Positions 1 to 11,000 of a stretch of DNA of 64,000 nt are shown here, piece after piece (the stretch's first letter is position 1; every line of letters begins with the position of its first letter). Origin of the DNA: Lepiota brunneoincarnata (lineage: Eukaryota > Basidiomycota > Agaricomycetes > Agaricales > Agaricaceae). Below the pieces are notes generated by a model. That model saw nothing but the letters and a program-made list of their open reading frames with translations. It searched no databases and was not told the DNA's origin. Where the stretch lies: the NCBI GenBank assembly GCA_023014365.1, contig JAEBUN010000025.1, positions 124,001 through 188,000 of the forward strand. The letters are read 5' to 3'. The translations under genes and the position numbers were made by a program.

Positions 1-2480
1 AAAATACAATCAACGCAACTCATGAAGTCGCTGGCCGCTCACGATTAAAGCATCTATCGTTCTTCACACCCACTTCCTCCCAGCGTAAGGTAAAGGCCCT
101 CCTGATGGCTGGCCAGGCCAAAGCGCGTCTTGCTTGATGCTGCCGATTGGTGCCGTGTAGAAATGAGGGTCTCTGGACCTTCCAAGCACTCGCATTTAGG
201 GCTCGCTGACATCGCACAACACTTGTGAGTCGATAGATCTTGGGTTCCCAGGTCATCCCCGAGAACTGCACTGGTTGAGTTTGTGGTCCTCGAAGGCCAC
301 TCTAGCATGTTGAGAAACCTTCATAGGTGTCTGTCACATTGAACGCTGGTGCATGGAAATCGGATAAAACTTGTAGCGCACCGTATGAGTCTGTTACCCA
401 CCCACAACAAGTCCCTCTGCGTCGCCCTTCCCAGCGGTATGGACAGCTCTAACAATCGCGAGGCCAAAATCAATTTTGACCAACACCCGGGTGGCGCCGT
501 TAGCAAGGCGGTCAGGATGACAAGTCGCGAACATAATGATAGGTGACATGGCTCATCGTCGGCGAGAGTAGTGTTACGCCCCTCGTTATGTCTTGCTAGC
601 AGCTGGTACGACCTGGGCCATGGTGAACCAATCAGTCGTGGCACGCGGGGCATGGACTTAAGCTAAATATAATGATGGGCTCACCTGTTTCCATCTCAAC
701 CAGGTGGAGGGGAAATTTTCTTCGCTTGAAGGTCGCCCGCGGCAAGAGGAGAGCCCGGAAAATTTCTCTGTGTCCCTCGAGTTGCGGCTGACTTCGGGCT
801 AGGCTATTAGAGGGCCCTGACTCGGCGTGTAGCTACTACATACCACATATAGTGCACCAGTAGCTAGCCGGTTGGGTTTTGGGTGGGGGGAGGAGGGTGA
901 GGGAACGGAAGTCGAGTTGATCATCAAGGATGGTGTTCAACTATAAGGTTGTGATTCATTAGTTGGAAGCGGAGTGATTTAACTCGACGTATGACTCGTA
1001 CATACCACATAGAGCGCACCGACAACCGGCTCGTTTGGTTTGAATTGGGAAAGGACCAAAAATCGAGCGAACCGTCGAGGGTGGGAGCAGGGCAGGGGTA
1101 AGGCTCCAAGGACTCCATCGATCCATGGACTGGCCAGGAAAATAGACAACGGGAAGTTCGGTCCATCGCTGGTGGCGTCTGCTGACGAGCACGCTGCTGT
1201 CATTTTCCGAGGACTCCATCATGAATCGCGCAGGACGTACGGCGTGGGTACACGCGTCAGATGTTGGCAGAGTGCGACCTGAACAAAGGAAGTCAGAGTG
1301 GACATGGTTGAAAGAACGCTAATGGACTGGGCCCGCTGTCTGGGCATTGTTGGCTCACCTCTGAGAGTTTGACGGTCTACCATTCATGCGAACTATGGCC
1401 TTGAGTGCCCTTAGAGGAGCCTTCTGAGACGAAAGAAACAGGCAGATCTCTGAGTTCGAAGTTGAATGAAGGGAGTACTATTTTGGGGTACTCCTCATGA
1501 ACCTCGGGATCATCGACTGTGTCCCGCCCACACGGGTGCAACTCAAATACAGTACGAGTCACAAGCTATGGAGCTTGTCCTGCAGATGAAACCTAATCCT
1601 GGGCACCGTTTTCCCCAAAGCAGGCCCTCCAACTGAGCCACTCAATGTGTAGACCGAATCCCGACTTGCCTGTTGCGGTCTTGGACCGGACTCCGCCAGC
1701 AGCATGCCACAGCCCTTCGTAACATGACACAACGCAACAAGGGTCGGCAGTAAATTAAAGAAGCACAAATAATAGTTCCACAAAGCGCGTGGAACAGTGT
1801 GATTGAGTTCAAGATGTTATCGTGTAGTCAATTTTCCTCGGCTCCCGCCGTTGTCCGAAACAGAAAGTTTCGAGTCAGAAATGCCGCTGGACCGATGGAT
1901 TTTGTGTTGATGGGTAGCGCCCTGTGTACCGCTGCAATGGTCCTAACTAGACATTGATATCGTTTAGCCATCTAACGTGATGGACTGACATTTACTAATG
2001 TGGTTCCTGTGATGAATCGCAACCTTGCGACTTCATCGGAGTAGTATTATGGTAGGCGGTTCCCTTGCGCGCTCGCACTGGAGGAATACAGGATGCAGAG
2101 AACGGCACAGACCCTGTGCCGATGGCTCGGCGGAGGAGCTATGACCGAAATGAATTAATCTTTCCGTCCTGGTCTTGTCCTGAGTATTACATTTTCGATT
2201 TGGGCTTCTGACTCGCGCAGTTTTGACAGCCTCGTGTTGAGCTTTCTGTCTTTGGACCGGTCGTGAGGACAAAGCAAGCCATGCCCAAGATATCCACAAG
2301 ACTCAGATGATTTGTTCTCCTTCCTTGCCCATCCCGACGCTCCCCATGGCTCCTCTTCTCACTAGTCATGCCCATCGCATCCACGCCCACCGTCAAACGG
2401 CTTTATAATCAGCCTCGCTAAACACCCTCCACGGGTCTGCGTCTTACGCTCGGGCCCCAAGCTGGTTTTGATTACGTGAA
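1..2480. repeat. Module M1, copy 1 (decayed duplicated segment)
   Basis: This stretch has no gene I can read end to end. It is similar along its length to 19300-21500, and more distantly to 33520-35500 and 57285-59270. The shared landmarks come in the same order: a segment around 840-1110 in which a 'taccacat...gcaccg' sequence occurs twice, the minus-strand coding relic at 1377-1783, and a stretch ending in 'tcttgtcctgagtattaca' near 2170. Short open frames here are not conserved between copies, except the relic annotated separately. It continues off the left edge. Confidence 0.6.
1377..1783 (-). pseudogene. Unrecognised two-exon relic, M1 family copy 1
   Basis: Two neighbouring minus-strand open segments look like consecutive exons. 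The upstream one (to 1783) begins with a hydrophobic, signal-like start (leucines and a 'LVALCHV' core). It reaches a plausible GT donor after a 'RPQQ' segment. The downstream one (1377-1562) contains ELHPCGRD, DDPEV and FELRDLPVS. The second segment stays open, with mostly conservative changes, in all four M1 copies (20385-20570, 34407-34604, 58174-58371). I could not join the two segments in one frame, because the most obvious splice leads to a stop. I do not recognise the family. A small secreted protein is possible but unproven. Confidence 0.35.
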
Positions 2481-2640
2481 GGGTACCGGCCCTATGATGA
2501 TAGCCGGGCGGAAGAGTTGTGACTGGAAATGAAGTGATCTTACTACCCTAGTCTTGTCCTGAGTATTATATATTCGCCTTGGGCCCCTGATTCGGGAGGT
2601 TTGGCAGCCTCATATTGAGCCTTCTTTTGTTGGACTCGCC

Positions 2641-2952
2641 GTGAAGACAAAGCAAGCTATGCCCAATAAATCTGGAAGACCTCAGACGATAAAGGATCCT
2701 CATGTTGATACGGAGTTGGAGGAATTGTTCATAGAGATGCTCCAGTCCTGTCTCTGTCACCGGGGAGAGGAGGGCAAATTTCGATTGACACACCTGGATG
2801 TCATCTTTTGTTGCAATCGTCCGGTGGGGCCTGAAACAACTTCACAACGTCGCTTTTACAACCTGTTAGCTAGTCATTCATTTGTTTACAAGACAGGGGA
2901 GACACTTGTTAAGATCGATTGGTTTGGTCTGTACATTACACCGGAAAAGTAA
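2641..2952 (+). pseudogene. Fragment of F-box/LRR-like family
   Basis: The open segment carries DPHVDTELEELFIEMLQS, RLTHLDVIF and a 'ETTSQRRFYNLLAS' tail. The same string of motifs, in the same order, is in the 3' part of the relic at 3510-4740 (DPYVDTELKESFVEMLES, RLTHLDVIF, TSQRHFYELLTS). The copy lacks the upstream repeats of that relic, so it is a partial duplicate. Function cannot be assigned. The leucine-rich pattern suggests an LRR tail. Confidence 0.4.
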
Positions 2953-3079
2953 TGCTATGCATAGTCATTTCGAGTTATCTCTCTGGTGGAGTTGGCGGCG
3001 TGTCAGATGCGCGGAAGGTTGCACAGGTATGTGGGAGTTGAGGGGACCTGTAGAGGGCTTCTTAGTACTTACCTAGACC

Positions 3080-3480
3080 TCTTATCTAAGCATCAGGCCG
3101 GCCGTCTCCCGAAGATAGGGTAGCAAGCTGCAAAGGCGCCAGCTCTGTTAACGCTGTTAGTAAGGCGTAAGTGCGAGGTTTTGGGATTGAACCCAAGAGG
3201 CTAGAACTCACGGGTGTAGGTGGTCTAAGAATTGCTTAGGCTGAAGGTTGTATCATTGATATCCTCGAGTGCCCAGTTGCCCAATATTTCTAAAAAGCAG
3301 ACGCTGGCGGAGATTCCGCCATGTGCTGTGTGATTTCTCCAATCTGGGGTTTTCCTTCTAACCCATCATGATAGTCTAAGAATGCATTCGCGGCCTCAAG
3401 AGAGCCGCTGTATCACCGGCTGTTGCAACATGCGTATTGATCAATAAATGAAGGGTATCATTATAACTTATACAAATCCC
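3080..3480. repeat. Repeat segment with tRNA T-arm-like hairpin, copy 1
   Basis: This segment is similar to 5095-5720. Near 3175-3195 it contains, on the minus strand, a T-arm-like hairpin (loop TTCAATC). The downstream part (3200-3480, from 'gctagaactcacggg' onward) matches 5360-5700. No coding potential is evident. Confidence 0.45.
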
Positions 3481-3509
3481 AGTAAATTGATTGGAACAGT
3501 CGACGCTCA

Positions 3510-4740
3510 ATGATGAACATTCAACTCGCATTCCCAGTAACAGAGGGACTCACATGGTGTTCGCGCTACAAGGGCCTCTCACATACACAGCCCCAGGACC
3601 ACCCTCTTCGCAAATATCCGGGATCATGTAGCAGGTGCGGGTCCAGACGACCACCACCACGACAAAATCTTGGACGACATTCAGAATATGAAGACAATGA
3701 GAACGAGTGTAGCGTTAGGAAGCGGCAGGAGGGGTTACAACTTTCCCCTGCCTCCGTGAATTCAGTTTCGACCATCTCAAGCATGCGCACAGGAGAACAA
3801 CGCTGGATATGGCAGAATCCTCACTCCTCCGATGATTCCGAGGTGCTCCCTCTCTCACACAATTGTCATTTTATTGATCAATACACCCATTCTCCCACCT
3901 GTTCCGAGTCCTTCCATTGTCCCAGATCACAGAGCTCAACTCTTCAGACCTGGTCGGGCCACACTTGTTTCATTCACTCTCCCACTTGATGCCAAATCTT
4001 TCCAAACTAGAGGCCGATGTCTTCCTCGACGGAGGCTTTTACGCCCCAGGTTCTGAAGAAGTCTGCAGCTCACACCGATTTTCCTGCACTCGGGAGTCTG
4101 ATTCTAAAAACATTGTCAAGCGCGGAGGGTATACCCCTCGAAACGCAGTTCCTCTTAGACTATATGCCATTTGCGCCAGCGCTGGAACACCTCAGCTTCT
4201 ATTGTCTCGGGAGTGGGAAGATTATTTGCAAAGATGCCTTGCAACGATTTCTTGGGAGATCTGGATGCAACTGTTTGGGGTAAACCAGAAGTCCAAATCG
4301 ATCTCTCTATTTTTCCTAATATCAACACCATCACATTCTACGGAGAAACCAAATATGATAGGGAGTCTATACAACGGCTCACAATCTCTTCGCCACTAAG
4401 GAAGTTGCTGGGTGGCAACGGAAGGTCCGCCGCTGGGCGCCAGTCATTTGTTGAAAGTTGTCTGTGTCCTCGCGTCGCGAGTATGATCATAGAGGATCCC
4501 TATGTTGATACGGAGTTGAAGGAATCGTTTGTGGAGATGCTCGAGTCTCGTCTCTCCGTCACCGAGGTCCAACTTGAAGGAGAGGAGGGTGATTCTGCTG
4601 TACGTCGATTGACACACCTGGATGTTATCTTTGATTGTGAATTTCCCGACCCAATGGGGCCCGAAGCAACTTCACAACGTCACTTTTATGAGTTGTTAAC
4701 TAGTCGCTTATCTGGTTACACGTCGGGAGAGACATTTGTT
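3510..4740 (+). pseudogene. F-box/LRR-like gene, frameshifted
   Basis: Consecutive plus-strand segments read like the leucine-rich part of an agaricomycete F-box/LRR protein. They are SSDLVGPHLFHSLSHLMPNL (about 3932-3991), LGSLILKTL with FAPALEHLSFY (about 4080-4200), IFPNINTITFY (about 4306-4340) and RLTHLDVIFDCEF (about 4609-4645). They lie in three reading frames, with shifts near 4050 and 4250, so no single product is possible without undetected introns. The 5' segment (3490-3760) is repeated at 5700-5950, and related minus-strand relics lie at 9750-11000, 12950-13930 and 25400-26560. The 3' end is interrupted by the element starting at 4740. Known family role: F-box proteins recruit substrates to SCF ubiquitin ligases. 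No F-box itself is visible here. Confidence 0.4.
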
Positions 4741-5174
4741 GGGGGGGACTTATGCGGGTTTCGCCCTTGCGAAGGGGCTCATCAGAGGGCTTAACCGCTG
4801 CCCTAACCCGCCTTGGCTCATGTAGCGACAGAATTAGACTACCCAACTTAGGATGGCTGTGGGGGAGTATGAATCAATATATTAATTGATCTGCCGGACT
4901 GGCTAGCGCGCCGGGGTGCCTCCGGGACCCCGTACAGAGTAGGTAGGAAGGGGGGGGGGGGGGCTGGGCCTGGGGCATCCCTCCCACTCGGGCCCCTCAT
5001 GGCATGGTACCTGATAAGAGGCCTGCCCACTGCGTAGTCTTTTACACTACGGCTTTTTCATCTGTCTGTCTGTGTGTAATTCCTTAGCCAGATCCTTACT
5101 TAAGCGTCAGGCCGGCCGTCTTCGAAGATAGGCAGCAAGCTGCGAAAGTGCGAGGTCTTGGAATCGAACCAAGA
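4740..5174 (-). repeat. Dispersed short element with T-arm-like end, copy 1
   Basis: An element of about 435 bp is shared with 10176-10546. Both copies begin (plus strand) with T followed by seven G and 'acttatgcggg'. Both end in a hairpin with stem CTTGG/CCAAG and loop AATCGAA. On the minus strand that end reads GGTTCGATTCC, a perfect match to the RNA polymerase III box B consensus and to a tRNA T-arm. No box A was found at the usual distance and no target duplication is visible, so a tRNA-derived SINE is only a suggestion. Near the G-tract end there are further self-complementary stretches. A G-run lies at about 4951-4966. Confidence 0.45.
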
Positions 5175-5720
5175 TGGGATTAATAGGTACAGTAGCGGTA
5201 ATAAGTATCGTACACTCAGTTATATGTCTATAATTTGAGCAAAAAAAATTGGTGATTTGGCATTGTGCCGGAAAAGTAATGTTATTATGTATGTACTTAC
5301 TGTACACAGCCCATTGAGTGGTCAGATGCGCCAACGGTTTACACGTGTATGTGGAGAAAGCTAGAACGAACGGGCGTAACGGGGCCTAAGAATGGCTTAG
5401 GGCTTAAAGTTGTATCATCCCAAATGCCCAGTTGTCCAATACTTCTAAAAAGGCAGACGCTGGCGGAGATTCCGCTATGTGCTATGTGATATCTCCGATC
5501 TGGGGGTTGTTGCCTTCTAACCTATCGTGGTAGTCTAAGAATTCATTCACAGCCTCACGAGAGCCGTTGTGTCACCGTCTTCTGCAATAAGGGTATTGTG
5601 GGTGTCGCAGCCGTCAAGGAACGCCAATGCGATTGCATACGCGAAGTATTGATCAATAAGTAGGGGGGGTATCATTACAACTTGAACAAATCCGCAAGTA
5701 AACTGATTGGAACAACCGGC
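5095..5720. repeat. Repeat segment with T-arm-like hairpin, copy 2
   Basis: This overlaps the 3' end of the preceding element and continues with sequence similar to 3200-3480. Relative to that copy it carries about 180 bp of different sequence at 5175-5360, part of which ('ccggaaaagtaatg') matches 2942-2955. No coding potential is recognised. Confidence 0.4.
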
Positions 5721-6460
5721 GCTCAATGTTGAATATCCAACCCAGTAGCCGAAGGACTCACATAGTGTCCGAGATCTCAAGGGGGGAGGGTAGACTGCCT
5801 CTCATATACACACAGCCCCAAGCCAGCCCCAACCCCCGCGCCAAATGTACGGGATCATGCAGCAGGCGCGGGTCCCGACGACCACCACCACGACAAAATC
5901 TTGGACGATATCCAGAATGCGATGAAGACAGTGACGACAAGTGTGGCGATACGCCATGGCTTGAGGCTTCCTGATCCAATACCGAACGCCTGCGTTGCCC
6001 GCCGGGATGTCTGAGTAAGAGTAGTGGTGAATGATGTGAAGCGGTCGTTCTAGCGACGTGGGAGGTAAGACAACCACATGGAAAAAGAAAAAAAAAGGGA
6101 CACACGGAGTCATCTAGCATAAGGTTCTGTGATTCGACATCGCTATGAATGTCTGTTGTTATCTAACCCAAGAGGCTGAGATTCTGTGAGTGAGTGAGCT
6201 GGGCGGGAGACACGTACTCCTCGGAGAGTCCGGATTTTGGAGTGCAGTTCGTCGAGGCGCTGGTCGTTCTGGGCCTCGTATGTGTCTTCGGCACGGCCGC
6301 CTCTTGATGATGACATGAGGTGAATAAGAAGGATGAGCGGCCGAGGTGACAACAGTGGTGTGACAGCTGTCCATTGTGACACATGACACGGTCCCGCGGC
6401 CGGTAAGCAAGCGCCGTGGGCTTATCGAGGGCTTACCTGCTTCCCGCTGCTAACGCCATA
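5721..6460. other. No supported gene
   Basis: The first 230 bp (5720-5950) repeat the 5' part of the F-box/LRR-like relic (3490-3760). From 5950 to 6460 I see nothing beyond short chance frames and an A-run near 6086. Confidence 0.3.
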
Positions 6461-6700
6461 AGTCTCATGACTGATGTGTACCCTGCAGTGTCGAGAACGG
6501 CCAAGAAAAACAGAGGGGACAAAGGGGCGGGCAGCTCCACTAAACTGCGGTGGCTCGGACCATGGGTGGCGAAGGATAAGCACAACGTCCCCGATAAAGA
6601 AGTCGTGTAGGCTTTGCACGGAAGCTAGAAGTATTCCCTTCCAAGTATTTATAGCTCCCCCCTTCTCCTCGTTTTTATTTCCCTGCCCTTTCCCCCACCA
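6461..6700 (+). promoter_or_regulatory. Conserved upstream region of tetraspan gene
   Basis: This sequence is clearly similar to 15600-15800, which lies at the same place upstream of the decayed paralogue at 15809. Shared blocks include 'cataagtct.atgactgatgtgta.cctgcagtgtcgagaacggcc' (read in pieces) and a pyrimidine-rich stretch just before the ATG, typical of fungal transcription start regions. No specific factor site is identified. Confidence 0.35.
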
Positions 6701-7566
6701 ATGCCTCGTTCTTCCCTCTGGGCTGCACGTTTCGTGTCACTCGCTCTGGCCTGGGCGTTCGCTGGGGCCTCCTTTGCTCTTGGTGGGTATTTCTTTTCGT
6801 CTATATCCTCGCCGCGCATCATTCATCAGAACCTAGCAATCAACGCGTTGGTCAGGTCTAATCGCGATAAATCGAGGGTCACTTTCCGAATCTCTGCCGC
6901 TCAAGTCAATACGAACGGTATGATGACATCCTCCAGGCCGTCATGCTCACCCAACATCGCACATATATAATACAGACGTTACACGAGCTGGAGGAGTCAT
7001 TGCAGCTCTTTCATTTATCATCCTCCTCGTCGCGACACTAGGTCTCGTCTCCCTTTGCTTCCGTCCGTCCTCCGCCCCCCGGCGTAGCGTTCTTATCTTA
7101 CAAGCTGGCCTCCTCACTTTCTGCGCGCTCGGACTCATTGCTGTCCTTGTCCCATTCACGCTCTTTGTTGCGACAAGGAATGCGACGGCTTCAGTCAATG
7201 GTAACCGCATACCCGATGGAACAGTGGGAGCACTTGGGCAGCAATTAGGCATCAATTCTATTTACAGACGCTCTTGGTACCGTAAGTTTACATGCTGTGT
7301 TCCCCACCCCCACCCCGCCTATATTCACACCATCTCTTCTCGGTCTAGTGCGCCTCGTGGCTATTATTCCTTGGATAACAGTGCTATTCACAATCATAGC
7401 CGCTGTCATTCTCTTCGCAACCGCTTCTCGCCTGCGTCGCTCGACCGCTTCCCAGCCCGTCGTGACCAAATCCGCTCCCACTGATGCTGCTCACCGGGAC
7501 CCGCCCGCGACAGGAGAACAGGGAAACCCCGTCCCGGAGCACACTGAAAGACCTGCTGCTGTCTAA
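6701..7566 (+). CDS. Small four-helix integral membrane protein (three exons, intact)
   Basis: The model is exons 6701-6917, 6976-7281 and 7349-7566. Both introns have GT...AG ends and matching phases, and the model gives 246 residues. Four hydrophobic helices are visible: residues about 10-32, about 78-98 (ALSFIILLVATLGLVSLC), about 112-140, and about 174-196 (AIIPWITVLFTIIAAVILFA). The tail is hydrophilic, Pro/Thr-rich and probably cytosolic. The topology resembles small fungal tetraspan proteins of the SUR7/claudin-like kind, but I see no diagnostic motif, so function is unassigned. Relatives at 15809-16502, 28923-29655 and 52030-52526 are broken or truncated, leaving this as the only copy that reads intact. 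The first ATG of a conserved exon was chosen as the start. Confidence 0.75.
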
Positions 7567-8600
7567 TTGAAAGTGAGGTGGGGGGTTCATCGGGAAGCTT
7601 TCTTGTGCTTTTGTATGTACGTATACATGTACTGTCTGTGTTATTGATTCCGCTCCCCATCATCTATCGTTGGCGTGTCCCCTTGAGAAGCTCTAATATG
7701 AAACAACTACTCCACCCTCCACATTGAGCGCTTATCATTGACGGACAGACACACTCAATCACTCCCTCGCATGCAACAAGGGCCGCATATAGATGGTCCA
7801 GGCACAGCGACGATAAATCCGAACATAATGAATGGAACGTTGCATTCCTCCCCATGCCTTTTAGTTTAAACTGAGTAGGTCACACAGCATTGAGCGGGAG
7901 TTGCGGCTGCCGACTAAACCCAACCACATGCTTCATTGAATACTGGTTCTCAGCCACAACAGTGGGGTGTTCCGACTTTTGCGTAGTGAGCTATACGGTA
8001 AATGGAATTACTGAATGCCTTGGGGCCACCTTTGTCCCGTAAACGATCGAAAAGGTCAAGGGCCAATTCCAAAGATCAGATGACCGGATACAAAGGGAGA
8101 AAAGGCCAATGTAGAGCAAATGGGGTTACCGGTGTGGTTATCAAGGAAAACAGAACGGGACCCTCCGTACCATCAACAGTTGTAGTCATTTCAAGTGAAA
8201 ACAAAAATACAGTATGTTTTCGATATGTACGTATACGTACATATCGAACATACAAGCTCCGAGTTCCTGACCATTGATACCCCCCACCCTCCCGACCATG
8301 ATTGGCGATGCGGCGCTCATCAGCATTCAGTGACGCAGGGGAACGCCATTACGTGTTGATTGCGTGCTGGCCTAGGGGGCATTGTAAAAATGCACGGCGG
8401 TTTGGGGAGAGAGGCGCGGTTGGACGACCATGACGAAAACGTACCTCGAAAGAAACCCTGATCCCGATTAGGCACGCTAAGAACATGAAGCGAATAAGCC
8501 CGTGCGAACGTGCATACTTCAGAAAGTAGCATACCGGGGGGGGGGGGGGGGGGAGAGTGGGGTGGTGTGGCCGCATCCTGGCAATCTCGAAAGAAGTACA
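7567..8600. repeat. 3' flank of tetraspan module (M3)
   Basis: No gene is supported. The sequence is similar to 16500-17300, 11750-12480 and, reversed, 28620-28900. It includes a 'gtacgtatacatgtac' palindromic run near 7617 just after the stop codon, and the longer palindrome at 8219-8248. Confidence 0.45.
8219..8248. other. 30-bp perfect palindrome
   Basis: Each 15-bp arm is the exact reverse complement of the other, centred between 8233 and 8234 (GTA|TAC). With mismatches the symmetry extends to GTATG...CATAC at about 8212-8253. A shorter relative lies at about 7617-7632. It could extrude a cruciform or mark a past hairpin-mediated event. No protein-binding role is known. Confidence 0.8.
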
Positions 8601-9690
8601 ACTGTCATGAATACAAGAAATTAGCGCAAGGAGTTATTGAACAAAAAAGATATAGGGGCTCACAGAAAATAGATAGCAGGCGTAGTGGTAATTGTCCAGA
8701 TTAACGTACATTTGGTTGACCTCTTCCTTACGGAAGAGGGCTTTAAGCCCATGCCCCGCGGCAAGGGAGCACGAGGGTTGGATGGACCCTTGCATGGGAA
8801 AAGAAAACCTACCTTGCCTACATTTTTTTAAAAACCCACTGGAGCGGCCCTTCGTGAGACCTACCTCCCGGACTTGTTGCCGTCTTGTCGAAATCATCCG
8901 GGCAGATCGTCGCAGAGGCAGCCTAGGAGCGGATGGAGCAAATACAAATGTTTGATATCTCTGATAGAACTATGAAGGAGCCAGTTCCAATCAATGACCG
9001 AAGGGGAGCAGCATTCTCGCGACCAAGCATCAGAGTCAGGATATGACCAGGCTTGCAACCGGGGGGGGGGAAGCATGCTTGGTACTTGCTGCCCAGGTTA
9101 AAAATGCCCAGAGTGGGGCCGACAGTTGATGGGAGAAAGGAAGGACGAGTTGTCTGGGGGCTTACAAAAATTCTTTGGGGGTTTTTATATGCCCCAGGAG
9201 GGTGATATTACTGCTTGAAATTATAAGAAGACAGTGGATGTCGAAGCTTGGAGAGGGGAGGAGAGAAGACAAGTTGTCTAGGGCAACACCAACGATTCTG
9301 TGGGGTTTTTATACACCCCAGGAGGGAGGCGTTACTACTTGCTTATCCTTGCGATGCGTCCAGAGAAAGGAGAAGCCAACACAATGGAGGAACTACCCGA
9401 ATCACAAAGCAAAATGCGACGCATAACACTCAAGACAAGGAAACGGCACTTTTGACAATCCTTTTTCGGTCGCAACTTTCGCCGAGCGCTTTTCCGTGTT
9501 CAAATATCTGCTCTAGCTCCCTTGTCTTCCCCTTCATAGACAAAACTTATATCTCGGTTGGTTGGATGAATTATTGCCCCAGAAACACCGTTAGGCTATC
9601 GTGCTTTGTCTGACCTACAGTTGTAAACGTTAGTCGATGGTGTACATTATTTACGTTGCGTATGGAGTAGGATGCCCATTGTTATCTTTG
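8600..9690. repeat. Module M4, copy 1
   Basis: Similar in order to 17400-18350, 29730-31080 and 52610-53990. Landmarks are the ~105-bp dispersed segment (8704-8810), 'ttctttgggggtttttatatgcccaggag'-type sequence (about 9170-9330), an 'acaatggaggaactacccgaatcac' segment and 'cacatttgtaaacgttagtcgatg' near 9615. The copies do not share one open frame, so this is decayed or non-coding. Confidence 0.5.
8704..8810 (+). repeat. ~105-bp dispersed segment, copy 1 of 8
   Basis: The segment runs from 'cgtacatttggttgacctctt' to the 'catgggaaaagaa' region and contains 'cggcaagggagcacgaggg'. The other copies are near 17475, 29738 and 52612 in the same orientation, and near 14690, 22480, 36650 and 60432 reversed. 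It lies at module boundaries. No frame is preserved in all copies. Confidence 0.6.
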
Positions 9691-9749
9691 CGTATCGAGG
9701 CGTGGGTACTCCTCCCAGCATTTGCGCTACACACTACTCATTAGTCTAC

Positions 9750-11000
9750 TGGTAGTAATCAAGTCTCCTTCCTCCAAGAGCGGTCGAAAGGGATGCATCA
9801 AATCGGCAGAGAGTGAAATTCTTATCCGCTTGGCACCCTATACGGGATGGGAGCTTCTCCGCAAGTAAATCTTCCAAACCGACGCCAACGCGAATGATGC
9901 TTTGTTATCATCCTGGTGACACGGAGGCCCAGAAAACCTAAACTGAGACACAAGGTTGCTCTGTACCAAGATTGCCGAATCAATTCTCACAAGCCCTCTG
10001 TACACCCAATCCCCCTTCACCCCAGACAAAGCAGGTCGAAACGCTTGAGGGCTGGACCAAATGGTCAACCGTTGAAGAGGCGTGGGATTCGAAGCGTGGT
10101 GTCTGGCTCGCTTACATTGTCTTCAATGATAGACTTCCGAGTGTGGGAGATCCCGTGTGAGCTGCAGATCATATGTGGGGGGGACTTATGCGGGTTTCGC
10201 CCCTGCGAAGGGGCTCATCAGAGGGCTTAACCGCTGCCCTGACCCGCCTTGGCTCATGTAGCGACAGAATTAGACTACCTACCTTAGGGTGGCTGTGGGG
10301 GAGTATGAATCAATATATTAAATGATCTGCCGGACCGGCTAGCGTGCCGGGGTGCCTCCAGGAACCCGTACAGGTTAAGTCGAATAGGAGCATCCCTCCC
10401 GCTCGGACCCCTCACGGCGCGTTGCCTGATGAGAGGCCGGCCCACTGCATAGTCTTTTAAACCACGGCTTTTTCGTCTGCGTGTCTGTGTAATTCCTTAG
10501 CTAGATCCTTACTTAAGCATCAGGCCGGCCTTGGAATCGAACCAAGAAAGAGGGATTTTCCGGGATCTAGAGGATGGGAAACCAGCACAATGGAAATCGC
10601 ACCCGTTAGCGTGGCGAGATCCAGCATTAAATAGGAGAGTGAAAGGAATTCACGAAATGGGTGCACACAGCTCAGGGACGATTCGAACTCGGTGATCTGA
10701 GACAAACAAAGAGTTCTAATATATGTGGGAGTTTTGTGACAGGGGTGAGGTTGTGCACTGACCGAAGTCATAGGTGATCGTCCGCAGAACCCGCAGAGGT
10801 GATATAGCCAGAGGGAAAACACACCAGTCCTATAACAACGACTTCCGTGCAGGAAGGTCGGGGAAAAACTGGCCACCCTTGCTTTGTCCTGGATATTACA
10901 TGTCCATTTTGACGGCCTCACGATGACGAATGTTCTTTCTTTGGACTTTTTGAAAAAGACAAAGGAAGCCATTGTGTGGCGCACCTGTGATATAACAAGG
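9750..11000 (-). pseudogene. F-box/LRR-like relics (module M5), interrupted
   Basis: Minus-strand segments at 10520-10984 (QITEFESSLSCVHPFREF, LMLDLATLTGAISIVLVS) resemble the minus-strand relics at 12979-13656 and 25860-26162, and at protein level the plus-strand relic at 3510-4740. The element at 10176-10546 interrupts the module. In the uninterrupted copies, 'gctgaccatatgg' is followed directly by the 'gggatctgga' segment. No continuous product can be read. Confidence 0.4.
10176..10546 (-). repeat. Dispersed short element with T-arm-like end, copy 2
   Basis: Same 5' and 3' ends as 4740-5174. It lacks about 50 bp just inside the T-arm end, where 'ggccggcc' is followed directly by 'ttggaatcgaacc'. 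The unoccupied site can be seen in the paralogous sequences near 13415 and 25912, which shows that this is an insertion. No clear target-site duplication is visible. Confidence 0.5.

Noticed and set aside
5150..5175. A genuine tRNA gene (minus strand)
   Set aside because: Only the T-arm and part of an acceptor-like 3' segment are present. No anticodon arm, D-arm or box A could be folded upstream.
8538..8554. G-runs here and near 4951, 9061 and 16848 as telomere-like or G-quadruplex repeats
   Set aside because: They are plain homopolymer runs without periodic telomere units and probably reflect slippage.
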